Shown: positions 17,528 to 26,473 of the stretch, piece by piece
Layout of the letters: every line of letters begins with the position of its first letter
How positions within the stretch are numbered: position 1 is the stretch's first letter
Source: Flavobacterium fluviale
GTDB taxonomy: Bacteria; Bacteroidota; Bacteroidia; Flavobacteriales; Flavobacteriaceae
Length of the DNA stretch: 64,000 nucleotides
Direction: 5' to 3'
Assembly: GCF_003312915.1 (NCBI RefSeq)
Contig: NZ_CP030261.1
Location: 1,860,001 to 1,924,000, forward strand
Notes under the pieces: model-generated
What the model saw: only the letters and a program-made list of their open reading frames with translations
What the model was told of the DNA's origin: nothing
Databases searched by the model: none
Program-made: the position numbers and the translations under genes

Positions 17528-18556
17528 ATGAAAAATATTACTATTTATTTCATTCTTTTCTTTTTCTTACTGATAAGCAAAGTAATGGGTCAGGAAACTT
17601 TTGAATCTGAAGCGAAAAGAATCGCTAATAAAATTGAGAAAATTACCAAAGAAGAGAAAGAAGCTCTAAAAGAAGAAGTTGAAGCAGTAAATGTTCAATT
17701 GTCTGAAGGGAAAATTACGCAGCAACAGGCTGATAAACGCAAAAAAGAGCTGGCAGAAGCTAGAGCTGTAATTATTGAAGAAAAAATTACTTTGGCGCAA
17801 AATGAATTAAATGATTTGGTGCAGAAAAAAGTAGATGGAAAGATAAAAGAAGATTCTTCTAAAGTCTATATGATTCGCTGGAAATCTCATAAAGACAGCA
17901 AAGATTCTATTCACGGCGAAAAAAGAACCACATCTCAATTTGTATTTGCAATGGGATTGAATAATATGATGGTGGATGGAAAACTTCAGGATTCCAATTA
18001 CAGTTTTATTGGTTCGCATTTTTACGAATGGGGTTTTACATATAACTCAAGATTGTTGAAAAATGATAATCTGCTTCATGCCAAATACGGACTTTCATCA
18101 ATGTACAATAATATTCGTCCGACAGATAATAGAAGTTTTGTTGTAAATGGAGATCAGACTAATCTGGAAGTGAATCCAGTTAATTTAAATGAGTCTCGTT
18201 TTAGAAATGTCTATTTGGTTGCGCCCGTACATTTAGAGTTTGATTTTTCAAGACCAGTAGAAAGCAACGGAAAAACTTATTTTAAAACACATAGAAGTTT
18301 CCGTTTTGGAATTGGAGGTTATGCGGGAATCAATGTAAAATCAAAACAGATTTTAAAATTTGAAGAGGAAGATTTAAAATATAAAACGACTATAAAAGGC
18401 GATTACAATGTGAATAATTTTATTTACGGTCTGAGTTCGTATATCGGTTATAGAGAATTGAGTTTGTATTTTAAATACGATTTAAATCCATTATTTCAGA
18501 ATAATTTAATCAAAGAGAATAACATTTCGTTAGGACTTCGAGTAGATTTAAACTAA
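17528..18556 (+). CDS. Outer-membrane beta-barrel protein with N-terminal coiled coil
   Basis: 342 aa. Signal peptide ending near VMGQ (residue 22), a charged coiled coil about residues 25-95 (EAKRIANKIEKITKEEKEALKEE), then a barrel-like C-terminus rich in alternating aromatic strands, ending in ISLGLRVDLN. Third gene of the sigma/anti-sigma unit, so a likely envelope-stress target. Specific function unknown. Confidence 0.78.
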   Translation: MKNITIYFILFFFLLISKVMGQETFESEAKRIANKIEKITKEEKEALKEEVEAVNVQLSEGKITQQQADKRKKELAEARAVIIEEKITLAQNELNDLVQKKVDGKIKEDSSKVYMIRWKSHKDSKDSIHGEKRTTSQFVFAMGLNNMMVDGKLQDSNYSFIGSHFYEWGFTYNSRLLKNDNLLHAKYGLSSMYNNIRPTDNRSFVVNGDQTNLEVNPVNLNESRFRNVYLVAPVHLEFDFSRPVESNGKTYFKTHRSFRFGIGGYAGINVKSKQILKFEEEDLKYKTTIKGDYNVNNFIYGLSSYIGYRELSLYFKYDLNPLFQNNLIKENNISLGLRVDLN

Positions 18557-18684
18557 AAAAATTGGTCGTTTAGTTAGTGAAAAAAGCATCTCAAACGAGA
18601 TGCTTTTTTGTTTTAAAAATGATTAAAATTCAAATAGGATTTGCGTATTTTTACAAGCTCTCAACTTTAAAAATATATTACACT

Positions 18685-20751
18685 TTGATTTCACAAAATA
18701 CCATAGATTCTGTTTTTGAAACTGCTCGAGTAGAGGAGGTTATCGGCGATTTTGTGAATTTAAAACGCGCAGGAAGTAACTTCAAAGGATTGAGTCCGTT
18801 CTCAGATGAGCGTTCTCCTTCGTTTATGGTGTCGCCGGCAAAAGGGATCTGGAAAGATTTTAGTACGGGAAAGGGCGGAAACTCTGTTAAATTTTTGATG
18901 GAACATTCGCAGTTTACGTATCCAGAAGCCATTCGTTACTTGGCCAGAAAGTACAATATCGAAATTGAAGAAACAGAACAGTCAGAAGCGGAAAAAGCAA
19001 ATACAGATATCCGCGAAAGTATGTATTTGGTTTCTGAATTTGCGGCCAAATATTTTCAGGATGTTCTCCTTAATAGTGAAGAAGGAAAAGCAATTGGTTT
19101 GTCCTATTTTAAAGAAAGAGGCTTTACCAATGAAACGATTAAAAAGTTCAATTTAGGATACTCTCCAGAAACTTGGGATGCTTTGACGAAAGAAGCCCTT
19201 GGAAAAGGATATAAATTAGAATTTTTAGAAAGTACAGGATTAACAATTGCCCGAGAAGACCGTCCTTTTGATCGTTTTAAAGGACGTGTAATGTTTCCAA
19301 TTCAAAGTATGTCCGGACGTGTTTTAGGATTTGGAGGACGTATTTTAACTAATGATAAAAAAGCGGCAAAATACCTAAATTCGCCAGAAAGTGATATTTA
19401 CCATAAAAGTAAAGTGCTTTACGGAATTTATCACGCCAAGCAATCTATCGCCAAACAAAACAATTGTTATTTGGTTGAAGGTTATACCGATGTAATTCAG
19501 TTTCATCAAGCAGGAATTGAAAACGTTGTGGCATCGTCTGGAACAGCTTTAACGCCAGACCAGATTCGTTTAATAAATCGTCTGACCAGAAATATTACAG
19601 TTCTTTTTGACGGAGATGCTGCAGGTTTAAGAGCATCAATTCGAGGAATCGATTTAATTTTGGAAGAGGGAATGAATGTTAGGGTTTGTTCTTTTCCTGA
19701 TGGAGAAGACCCAGACAGTTTTGCGCGCAAAAATTCGCATGATGCATTAGTTGCTTATTTAGAAGAAAACAGTAAAGACTTTATACAGTTTAAAGCTTCG
19801 ATCTTGATGGGTGAAGCTAAAAATGATCCAATCAAAAAAGCCGATTTGATTCGTGATATGGTTACGAGTATTTCTAAAATACCAGACCGTATTCAGCGAG
19901 AAGTGTATATTCAGGAATGTGCGCGAATAATGGATATTTCGGAGCAGGTTTTGGTAAGTACGCTGGCGCAGTTAATTCAAAAAGATATTGCAGAGGCGAA
20001 CAAAAAACAGAAACAAGACCAGAAACCTTTTGAAGTTCATAGAAATCAGCCTCCAAAAAATGCTGGATTTTCAGGAGGTGATCCCGAAGATCCACGAACA
20101 GGACCGCCGGACGATTATCCTGGAGAACCTGGCTATTATCCAGATGCGCCAGCAGAAAAAGTAAATATTTTATACGGTTTTGAAAGGAAAATTATCGAAA
20201 TTCTTCTTTTATACGGAAGTGTGGTCGAAAATTTCGAAGATGTTTTCTTGAAAGCTGATGAAGAAGGAAACGTAAAAGAGGTTTCTGAAAAAAGAGAATA
20301 TAAAGTATTTGAGAAAGTGTATTTGAGTCTACAGGAAGATGAGGTAGAATTGTCCAATACATTATTTCAAAATATTTACAACAATATAATTGACTTCTAC
20401 AATCAAAATGAGACTTTTAGTTTAGATAAATATTTGATGCATTTACAGCCTGAATTTGCTCAAGAGGTAACCAATATTTTAATGGAAGACGAAAGAGTTA
20501 CTATTCATAATTGGGAAGGGCAGAATATTTATCCAAAACATAAAAGCGAAACCATAGAACAAAATGTTTCTGAAACCATTTTTTCAATGCGATGGTATTT
20601 GGTATCTGGAATTATTGCAGAATTGAAAAATTCTCTTTTGACAGATCCGCAGGAAGATAATTCGGAAGTTTTGAGTATGGTGGTAGATTATTCTAAGCTA
20701 TTAAATAATTTCTCAAAGAAATTAGGGAGAGTAGTAGTGCCTTACCATTAA
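18685..20751 (+). CDS. dnaG: DNA primase DnaG
   Basis: 688 aa with a TTG start at 18685 (ISQNTIDSVFETARVEEVIGDFV), where the family begins; the open frame further upstream does not resemble primase. It synthesises RNA primers with DnaB at the fork. TOPRIM core is clear: YLVEGYTDVI, VASSGTALTPDQ and LFDGDAAGLRAS (about residues 260-320). The N-terminal zinc-ribbon region aligns by position with that of other primases, but the four ligands are Ser37, Ser40, Asp58 and Thr61. A Pro/Gly-rich linker precedes the C-terminal helicase-binding part. Confidence 0.95.
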   Translation: MISQNTIDSVFETARVEEVIGDFVNLKRAGSNFKGLSPFSDERSPSFMVSPAKGIWKDFSTGKGGNSVKFLMEHSQFTYPEAIRYLARKYNIEIEETEQSEAEKANTDIRESMYLVSEFAAKYFQDVLLNSEEGKAIGLSYFKERGFTNETIKKFNLGYSPETWDALTKEALGKGYKLEFLESTGLTIAREDRPFDRFKGRVMFPIQSMSGRVLGFGGRILTNDKKAAKYLNSPESDIYHKSKVLYGIYHAKQSIAKQNNCYLVEGYTDVIQFHQAGIENVVASSGTALTPDQIRLINRLTRNITVLFDGDAAGLRASIRGIDLILEEGMNVRVCSFPDGEDPDSFARKNSHDALVAYLEENSKDFIQFKASILMGEAKNDPIKKADLIRDMVTSISKIPDRIQREVYIQECARIMDISEQVLVSTLAQLIQKDIAEANKKQKQDQKPFEVHRNQPPKNAGFSGGDPEDPRTGPPDDYPGEPGYYPDAPAEKVNILYGFERKIIEILLLYGSVVENFEDVFLKADEEGNVKEVSEKREYKVFEKVYLSLQEDEVELSNTLFQNIYNNIIDFYNQNETFSLDKYLMHLQPEFAQEVTNILMEDERVTIHNWEGQNIYPKHKSETIEQNVSETIFSMRWYLVSGIIAELKNSLLTDPQEDNSEVLSMVVDYSKLLNNFSKKLGRVVVPYH

Positions 20752-20755
20752 AGAA

Positions 20756-20794
20756 AAAACTCTATCTAATGATATATCAAAAGATAGAGTTTTA
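20756..20794 (+). terminator. Terminator after dnaG
   Basis: 12-bp stem AAAACTCTATCT / AGATAGAGTTTT with a T-rich end, 5 bp past the dnaG stop codon. Confidence 0.8.
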
Positions 20795-20848
20795 TAAAGA
20801 TTTTCGATTTACTTAAAAAAAATAAAAATTAAGATCTTCGATTGGTAA

Positions 20849-21478
20849 TTAAATAATTTCTAAAGTCTTAGCTTTATTTACTAAGTCAACTAAATTAGTA
20901 ACATTTAATTTAGTCAATAATCTTAATTTGTAAGTACTGATCGTTTTTTCGTTCAGGTTTAAGATTTTAGAGATTTCATTGTTTTTCTTTCCATCACTTA
21001 AGTAACGCAAAACTTCGATCTCGCGATTTGAAAGTTTTCTGTACAGACGCTCGCTTTTGCTTTGTTTCGCAATAAGGGCCATGTTTTTGCGTACTGTTTC
21101 GTTGATGATAATTTTTCCTTCGTGTACTTTAATAATAGAATGTCCTAGTGTTTCTAGTTTTTCTGTTTTGTGTACATACCCGGAAACTCCTGCTTTAATT
21201 GCATTTGGAGCATACATTTGCTCAGCAAGATCACTGAAAATAACAATTTTTGTTTTTGGGAAATTTTTCAGGATAGATTTAATTTCAAAGATACTTGAAA
21301 GACCTTCTAATTCTAAATCTAAAATTAAAATGTCGATCTCCTTCGTCTGAAGAATATCTCTTACCATTGAAAAATTGCCTACGTTGGCAACAATTGAAAT
21401 TTGATCGTGGTCTTTAAAATAAGACTTAACGCCAAAGTGCGTCACAGGATGATTGTCTGCTAGACATACTTTAATCAT
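20849..21478 (-). CDS. LuxR/NarL-family response regulator
   Basis: 209 aa. Receiver domain with phosphoacceptor Asp54 (IDILILDLELEG), conserved Ser/Thr region (IVIFSDLAEQM) and the Lys near residue 104 (YVHKTEKLE). C-terminal LuxR helix-turn-helix, LSNREIEVLRYLSDGKKNNEISKILNLNEKTISTYK (about residues 148-183). No histidine kinase is adjacent, so it is an orphan in this window. The acidic pocket at the start is LADNH, with one Asp instead of the usual acidic pair. Confidence 0.9.
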   Translation of the reverse strand: MIKVCLADNHPVTHFGVKSYFKDHDQISIVANVGNFSMVRDILQTKEIDILILDLELEGLSSIFEIKSILKNFPKTKIVIFSDLAEQMYAPNAIKAGVSGYVHKTEKLETLGHSIIKVHEGKIIINETVRKNMALIAKQSKSERLYRKLSNREIEVLRYLSDGKKNNEISKILNLNEKTISTYKLRLLTKLNVTNLVDLVNKAKTLEII

Positions 21479-21571
21479 AATTTTTACCTTTTTTAGAATT
21501 GTTCATGTTTTTGGAACTGTAAAATTAATAAATAAATTCTGTAATTAATTGCAGACAAATGTTAAAAAAAA

Positions 21572-22378
21572 TTATTTTAACGTTTTTGGTATAATACACA
21601 CCGGAATTGGGTCCATTTTATGCTTGTTGCTGGTGTTTAATCTTTTATAAATTTCAAAGACAGATTTTTCTCTCCCCTCGAAGTCACCTGCCGTTTTTCC
21701 TGACTCCGCGGCTAACATCGCCCATTCAAGTTCATCATAACTTGCTCCTAATTGGTCTTCATCGGTACGATTGTCGCCAAATAATCCATCTGTAGGTGCT
21801 GCTGTTAAAATTGACTGCGGAATTTCTAAAAATTCTCCTAATGCATAAACATCAGATTTCATTAAATCGGCAATCGGACTCAAATCTACGCCGCCATCTC
21901 CATATTTGGTGTAAAAACCTACTCCAAAATCTTCCACTTTGTTTCCTGTTCCGGCAACTAGTAAACCATGAAGACCCGCTAAGTAATATAAAGAAGTCAT
22001 TCTAATACGAGCACGTGTATTGGCCAATGCAAGGCTTACTTTTGCGTCATCATCTGTTTTTGGAACAGCACTTTTAAAAGATTCAAAAGTTTCGGTTAAA
22101 TCAGTTTGAACGTTAGAAACATTTGGGAAACGTTTTTTCAATTGTTCAATATGTTCTTTTGCTCTACTTACCTGGCTTTCTGCCTGATGAATAGGCATTT
22201 CTACACACAATACTTTCAGTCCTGTCTGCGCGCATAAAGTTGAAGTTACCGCAGAGTCCACACCGCCGGAGATTCCGATTACAAAACCGTTCACTTTAGC
22301 GCTATTGGCATAATTTTTTAACCACTCTACAATATGCGTATTTACTTTTTCTGTCTGAATTGTACTTTTTTTAGCCAT
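21572..22378 (-). CDS. nadE: NAD(+) synthetase, ammonia-dependent
   Basis: 268-aa cytoplasmic enzyme converting nicotinate adenine dinucleotide to NAD with ATP and ammonia. PP-loop SGGVDSAV near residues 39-46, ATP-binding and adenylate segments GTGNKVEDFGVGFYTKYGDGGVD-like region near 150-170, and C-terminal AAPTDGLFGDNRTDEDQLG. It lacks the glutaminase domain, so it is the short form. Divergent from gldB. Confidence 0.95.
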   Translation of the reverse strand: MAKKSTIQTEKVNTHIVEWLKNYANSAKVNGFVIGISGGVDSAVTSTLCAQTGLKVLCVEMPIHQAESQVSRAKEHIEQLKKRFPNVSNVQTDLTETFESFKSAVPKTDDDAKVSLALANTRARIRMTSLYYLAGLHGLLVAGTGNKVEDFGVGFYTKYGDGGVDLSPIADLMKSDVYALGEFLEIPQSILTAAPTDGLFGDNRTDEDQLGASYDELEWAMLAAESGKTAGDFEGREKSVFEIYKRLNTSNKHKMDPIPVCIIPKTLK

Positions 22379-22407
22379 AATAGTTTAAGTTTTAAAATGC
22401 AGGGATG

Positions 22408-22415
22408 TATATTTG
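22408..22415 (+). promoter_or_regulatory. -7 promoter element of gldB
   Basis: TATATTTG (TAnnTTTG) 63 bp before the gldB start. A weaker reverse element TATACTTG lies at 22429-22436 for nadE. Confidence 0.6.
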
Positions 22416-22478
22416 CAGAATTATTTTCAAGTATACATTTACTTTAAATTCTGGTAACACAAATCTAATTAAAATAAA

Positions 22479-23435
22479 ATGAAAATTTATCGCTTTGCAG
22501 TGGTTCTGTGCCTGTTTTTTTTGTCTTGCGACCAAAAATCTAAGGTTGAAAAAGAAGTAGAAGAAATTCCTGTTGATATTAAAGTTGAACGCTTTGATAA
22601 AGTTTTTTTTGAGACAAAACCTCAAGATCTTGCAGCGGTAAAAAGACAGTATCCATTTTTCTTTCCTGCGGGTAATGATGATAATATATGGCTGCAGAAA
22701 ATGAACGATCCTATCTGGAAGGAAGTTTATGAAGAGGTACAAAAAAAATACAGCAATTTTGAACCAGTTCGTAAAGAGTTCGATGCTCTTTTTCAGCATG
22801 TGAAATATTATTTTCCTAAAACTAAAATTCCTAAAGTAATTACAGTTATAGGTGAAATGGATTATACTGCTAAATCAATTTATGCAGACAGTCTTGTAAT
22901 TGTGGCTTTAGAACTGTACTTAGGGAAAGATCATAAGTTTTATGAGTTCCCAAATTATTTAAAACAGAATTTTGAAGAAAGACAGATCATGCCAGATGTG
23001 GTTTCGAGTTTTTCTTACCGCAATATTCCCAATTTACCAGACAGAAGTTTAGTGGCTCAAATGGTTTTTGAAGGAAAACAGCTTTATGCAAAAGATCTGC
23101 TTCTTCCAGATTATGCTGATGCTGAAAAAATGGGTTATACACCAGAACAGATTAAATGGTGTCAAGAAAATGAAGCCTATATGTGGCGTTATTTTATAGA
23201 AAATGAAATGCTGTACAGCGATGATCCAAAATTAACGACACGATTTATGACACCTGCTCCTTTTTCTAAATTCTATTTGGAAATAGACAACGATTCTCCA
23301 GGGCGCGTTGGTGCTTGGATAGGATGGCAGATGGTGCGTTCTTATATGAAAAACAATAATGTTTCTTTAGCGGAATTATTTAAAGTTCAGCCGAAAGAGA
23401 TTTTCGAAAAATCAAAATATAAACCTAAGAAATAA
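22479..23435 (+). CDS. gldB: Gliding motility lipoprotein GldB
   Basis: 318 aa, envelope lipoprotein required for gliding (and linked to type IX secretion) in Flavobacterium. Lipobox LCLFFLSCDQ with Cys17. Conserved pattern: FDKVFFETKPQDL, RQYPFFFP, YFPKTKIPKVITVIGEMDY, MPDVVSSFSYRNIPNLP and the C-terminal PGRVGAWIGWQMVRSYM. Its last base is the first base of the gldC start codon (ATAATGG junction), the conserved gldB-gldC order. Confidence 0.95.
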   Translation: MKIYRFAVVLCLFFLSCDQKSKVEKEVEEIPVDIKVERFDKVFFETKPQDLAAVKRQYPFFFPAGNDDNIWLQKMNDPIWKEVYEEVQKKYSNFEPVRKEFDALFQHVKYYFPKTKIPKVITVIGEMDYTAKSIYADSLVIVALELYLGKDHKFYEFPNYLKQNFEERQIMPDVVSSFSYRNIPNLPDRSLVAQMVFEGKQLYAKDLLLPDYADAEKMGYTPEQIKWCQENEAYMWRYFIENEMLYSDDPKLTTRFMTPAPFSKFYLEIDNDSPGRVGAWIGWQMVRSYMKNNNVSLAELFKVQPKEIFEKSKYKPKK

Positions 23436-23773
23436 TGGCAGACACAATAAATTCAGAAATTAAATTCAACGTAGAATTAGATGAAAACCGCGTTCCAGAA
23501 AAATTAACTTGGAGTGCTCAAGATGGCGGCGTAAATGCTGAAGAAGCAAAAGCGATAATGTTGTCTATTTGGGACAGCAAAGCAAAAGAAACAATGCGTA
23601 TCGATTTATGGACAAAAGATATGCCGGTAGATGAAATGAAGATTTTCTTCCACCAGACTTTAGTGGCAATGGCGGATACTTTTAAACGTGCTACAGACGA
23701 CGAAAAAATGTCTGACACTATGAAAGATTTCTGTGATTATTTTGCTGAAAAATTGGATCTAACAAAGCAATAA
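23435..23773 (+). CDS. gldC: Gliding motility protein GldC
   Basis: 112-aa small cytoplasmic-type protein, always paired with GldB in flavobacteria. Recognisable by IKFNVELDENRVPEKLTWSAQDGG and the acidic C-terminal DDEKMSDTMKDFCDYFAEKL. No signal peptide. Overlaps gldB by one base and is followed by a strong terminator. Confidence 0.94.
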   Translation: MADTINSEIKFNVELDENRVPEKLTWSAQDGGVNAEEAKAIMLSIWDSKAKETMRIDLWTKDMPVDEMKIFFHQTLVAMADTFKRATDDEKMSDTMKDFCDYFAEKLDLTKQ

Positions 23774-23789
23774 AATTCCAATAAAAAAG

Positions 23790-23833
23790 AAATCCCAAAT
23801 TCCAATTTTAAAAGTGGAATTTGGGATTTTTTT
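23790..23833 (+). terminator. Terminator after gldC
   Basis: 15-bp perfect stem starting AAATCCCAAATTCCA, then seven T. It carries the CCAAATTCCA core seen in other intergenic palindromes. Confidence 0.88.
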
Positions 23834-23898
23834 GACATATCTTCTTTTGCTTTTAAAATAAAATTAATCAAAATTTTAGAGAGGTTTATTTTTATAGA

Positions 23899-23915
23899 TT
23901 ACTTTAGCAAAGTAA
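23899..23915. repeat. Short palindrome before the broken membrane-protein gene
   Basis: TTACTTT-AGC-AAAGTAA, perfect 7-bp arms, 12 bp before the ATG at 23927. Possibly an operator or part of the core promoter. Confidence 0.4.
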
Positions 23916-23926
23916 AATTTGATTGT

Positions 23927-24616
23927 ATGCTGTTTCCATTTCTAGTAAGTCTTGTCGGATTGTTTTTTTTGTTGTTAAATAGCATTCTTTTTTTTACGAT
24001 GCGAAAAAACAAAGATGTCCAGTATTACATAATTACATTTTACCTGATGTTTTTATTTGTGCAGGAATTGTGCTGTAATATTATTGGGTTTTATAGGCCG
24101 GGATCAAATTTTTTCCTCTCACATTACTACTTTATTTTTTAATTTATTGCATTAAGTATATTCTTCCGGAGTTTGTTTTCAAATGTTGTTTTGAAAAACA
24201 CGATACTTTTTTTTCTTGTGCTGGTTTTAATTTTATTGGCGATACAATATTATAAGAAACCCGATCTTTACTGGAAGTTTAATTTGTTTGAAATTGGTGT
24301 CACTTCCGTATTATTGATTATATACGCACTTACTTTTGTGATACAAAATATTCGAATTGCTAAACTAGATTATTTGTATTTCTCTAATGGACTGATAATT
24401 TACCTTATTAGCAGTTTAAGTATTTTTTTGAGTGGTAATACCGATTCGGTAATTTTTACAGAACCATTTTTGCTTGATTTTTGGTTTTTTAATTCTCTGT
24501 TTTACATCTTGTATCAATTTCTAATATTTAAAGAATGGAAAGTTTTAAGATATAAAAGGAATGCCAAGGAATTCAAGTTGAAAGATATTCTCGAATTTTC
24601 TAAAACTGCTGACTAA
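23927..24616 (+). pseudogene. Membrane protein gene interrupted by an in-frame TAA
   Basis: Two reading frames, 23927-24142 and 24173-24616, lie in the same frame with only one stop between them, the TAA at 24140-24142. Reading through it gives a continuous 229-residue protein with about six to seven transmembrane helices and no other stop: the join is HYYFIF-stop-FIALSIFFRSLFSN. A single base change, for example CAA (Gln) to TAA, would explain it. The family is an unnamed flavobacterial membrane protein. Alternatives: sequencing error, or re-initiation at the TTG at 24173. Confidence 0.72.
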
Positions 24617-24618
24617 TA

Positions 24619-24668
24619 ATAAAAAAAACTCCAAATTCCATTTTTTAGTACTTTAGAATTTGAAGTTT
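24619..24668. terminator. Likely bidirectional terminator between the pseudogene and engB
   Basis: AAACTCCAAATTC / GAATTTGAAGTTT stem (one mismatch) preceded by A run and followed by T-rich sequence. Contains the recurring CAAATTCCA core. Confidence 0.6.
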
Positions 24669-24688
24669 AAATATTTAGAATTGATACT

Positions 24689-25321
24689 TTAAATTGAATT
24701 TAAAAATCCGCTGTTGTTTTTAAAAACCTCTTGGTTTACTTCGTCGATATAAGACAAAAGTTCTTCTTTTCCTATTGATTCTGTAGATGAGGTTATAAAA
24801 TATTGCGGCATTTCAGCCCAGTTGTTGGCGTACATTTGTTTTTTGTAAGCTGCAATGTGTGAGTCTATTTTTACTTTACTGATTTTATCTGCTTTAGTAA
24901 AAATTATACAGAACGGAATTTCGCTTTCTCCCATATAAGACATAAATTCAATGTCAATTTTTTGGGCTTCGTGGCGAATATCAATCAAAACAAAAGCACA
25001 AACAAGTTGTTCTCTATTTTCAAAATAATCAGTGATAAACTGTTGAAAAACAGATTTAGTTTTTTTTGAAACTTTAGCATAACCGTAACCAGGTAAATCG
25101 ACCAAAAACCAATTGTTGTTGATTTTAAAGTGATTTATTAATTGAGTTTTTCCTGGTCTTCCAGATGTTTTTGCTAAGTTTTTATGGTTGGTAATCATAT
25201 TTATCAAAGATGATTTACCTACGTTTGATCGGCCTATAAATGCGTATTCCGGCAGAAATTCAGCTGGGCATTTTGAAGCATCAGAATTACTGATAATAAA
25301 TTCGGCGCTGTTAATTTTCAT
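24689..25321 (-). CDS. engB: Ribosome biogenesis GTP-binding protein YihA/YsxC (EngB)
   Basis: 210-aa GTPase needed for late 50S ribosome assembly. G1 GRSNVGKSS near residue 31, G3 DLPGYG near 74, G4 TKAD near 142 and a G5-like SSTES near 174. Family start KINSAEFIISNSD. It lies 43 bp downstream of the alpha/beta hydrolase gene on the same strand, so the two may be co-transcribed. Confidence 0.95.
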   Translation of the reverse strand: MKINSAEFIISNSDASKCPAEFLPEYAFIGRSNVGKSSLINMITNHKNLAKTSGRPGKTQLINHFKINNNWFLVDLPGYGYAKVSKKTKSVFQQFITDYFENREQLVCAFVLIDIRHEAQKIDIEFMSYMGESEIPFCIIFTKADKISKVKIDSHIAAYKKQMYANNWAEMPQYFITSSTESIGKEELLSYIDEVNQEVFKNNSGFLNSI

Positions 25322-25364
25322 GTATTTTGTTTTTTAAAACCTTCTTAAAATCGAAAGTCAGAGG

Positions 25365-26129
25365 CTATAATTTCTGCTCAGTGAGCCATTTCTCTAGAAT
25401 TTCATTGAATTCATCAGGATGTTCCATCATAGCGGCGTGTCCACATTTGTCAATCCAATACAAAGTTGAATTTGGCAATAATTTATCAAATTCTTCTGCA
25501 ACATTTGGCGGTGTAACAGAATCATTTTTACCCCAAATAATGCAGGTTTCTACATCCATTTTTGGTAAATCTTTAGCCATATTATGACGAATTGCACTTT
25601 TGGCAATCGTTAAAGTTTTAATTAATTTGATGCGGTCATTAGCGGTTGCGTAAACTTCATCAATAAGTTCCGGAGTTGCAATTTTTGGGTCGTAAAATAC
25701 ATCTTCAGCTTTCTTTTTGATGTATTCGTAATCACCTCTTCTTGGGTAGCTGTCTCCCATTGCGCTTTCGTAAAGACCAGAACTTCCGGTAATTACAAGT
25801 CCGGCAACTTTTTCAGGGTAAAGTTTAGTATGGTACAATGCGATATGTCCTCCTAAAGAATTTCCAAGAAGAATCACTTTGTCAAATCCCTTAAAAGTGA
25901 TAAAATCCTTTACATACTTGGCAAAACTTTTTACGTTAGTTTTTAAAATACTTTGAGTATATATTGGCAAATCCGGAATAACAACTTTATATCCTTTTGT
26001 TGGGAAATATTGTGCTACACCATCAAAGTTACTAAGACCTCCCATTAACCCATGCAGAATAACGATAGGTGTACCTTCTCCAGCTTCAAAATAGCTGTAT
26101 TTGCCTTCTTTTTTGTAGTGTTTGTCCAT
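25365..26129 (-). CDS. Alpha/beta-fold hydrolase
   Basis: 254 aa, cytoplasmic. Oxyanion/HG region VILHGLMGG (residue about 26), nucleophile elbow GNSLGGHIA (Ser near 92), Asp in WGKNDSVTPP near 199 and His in CGHAAMMEHPDEF near 231 form the standard triad. Substrate unknown. Family is widely present beside engB in flavobacteria. Promoter element at 26157-26164. Confidence 0.88.
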   Translation of the reverse strand: MDKHYKKEGKYSYFEAGEGTPIVILHGLMGGLSNFDGVAQYFPTKGYKVVIPDLPIYTQSILKTNVKSFAKYVKDFITFKGFDKVILLGNSLGGHIALYHTKLYPEKVAGLVITGSSGLYESAMGDSYPRRGDYEYIKKKAEDVFYDPKIATPELIDEVYATANDRIKLIKTLTIAKSAIRHNMAKDLPKMDVETCIIWGKNDSVTPPNVAEEFDKLLPNSTLYWIDKCGHAAMMEHPDEFNEILEKWLTEQKL

Positions 26130-26156
26130 CTAATCTAATGCCAATTTCAATTTCGA

Positions 26157-26164
26157 CAAATATA
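26157..26164 (-). promoter_or_regulatory. -7 promoter element of the hydrolase-engB unit
   Basis: TATATTTG on the minus strand (TAnnTTTG), 27 bp before the hydrolase start codon. Confidence 0.6.
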
Positions 26165-26402
26165 GGGTTAAATAAATAAAAATGAATTTTTGCTGCCATT
26201 TTTTAACTAGATAATTTCAGTAGGATTTATAAATCGCTAAAAATCAGTATTTAGAGTGTAATTTGTTAAATTCTTTAAATGTTAAGAAATCTGCATTATA
26301 ATCAATTTTTTAAGAAAATTAGCGCATTATTTTTTTGAATGAATAACGGATTTAATAATCTGTTAATTAATAGTTAAGGTATTGATTGATTGTGAATTAT
26401 AA

Positions 26403-26462
26403 AAAGTGGTAGCAAAGTGGTTAAACTTATTAACAAAGTGGTATAAAGTGGTAAAATGTGGT
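26403..26462 (+). promoter_or_regulatory. Five phased AAAGTGGT boxes: probable MraZ operator
   Basis: Direct repeats AAAGTGGT at 26403, 26414, 26435 and 26445, and a variant AATGTGGT at 26455. Start-to-start spacing is 11, 21, 10 and 10 bp, so all lie on nearly the same face of the helix. They end 12 bp before the -7 element of mraZ and cover the -33 region. Known MraZ proteins bind tandem short repeats of about 10-bp period upstream of their own gene (TGGGN with 5-nt spacers in E. coli; AAAGTG-type boxes in mollicutes), which fits autorepression of the dcw cluster. The rest of the 26130-26507 interval is AT-rich with no gene. Confidence 0.8.
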
Positions 26463-26473
26463 ATTTTTTTTTA

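Noticed and set aside
24173..24616. Separate 147-aa membrane protein from the TTG at 24173
   Set aside because: Kept inside the pseudogene call: it is in frame with the upstream part and starts in the middle of a transmembrane region.
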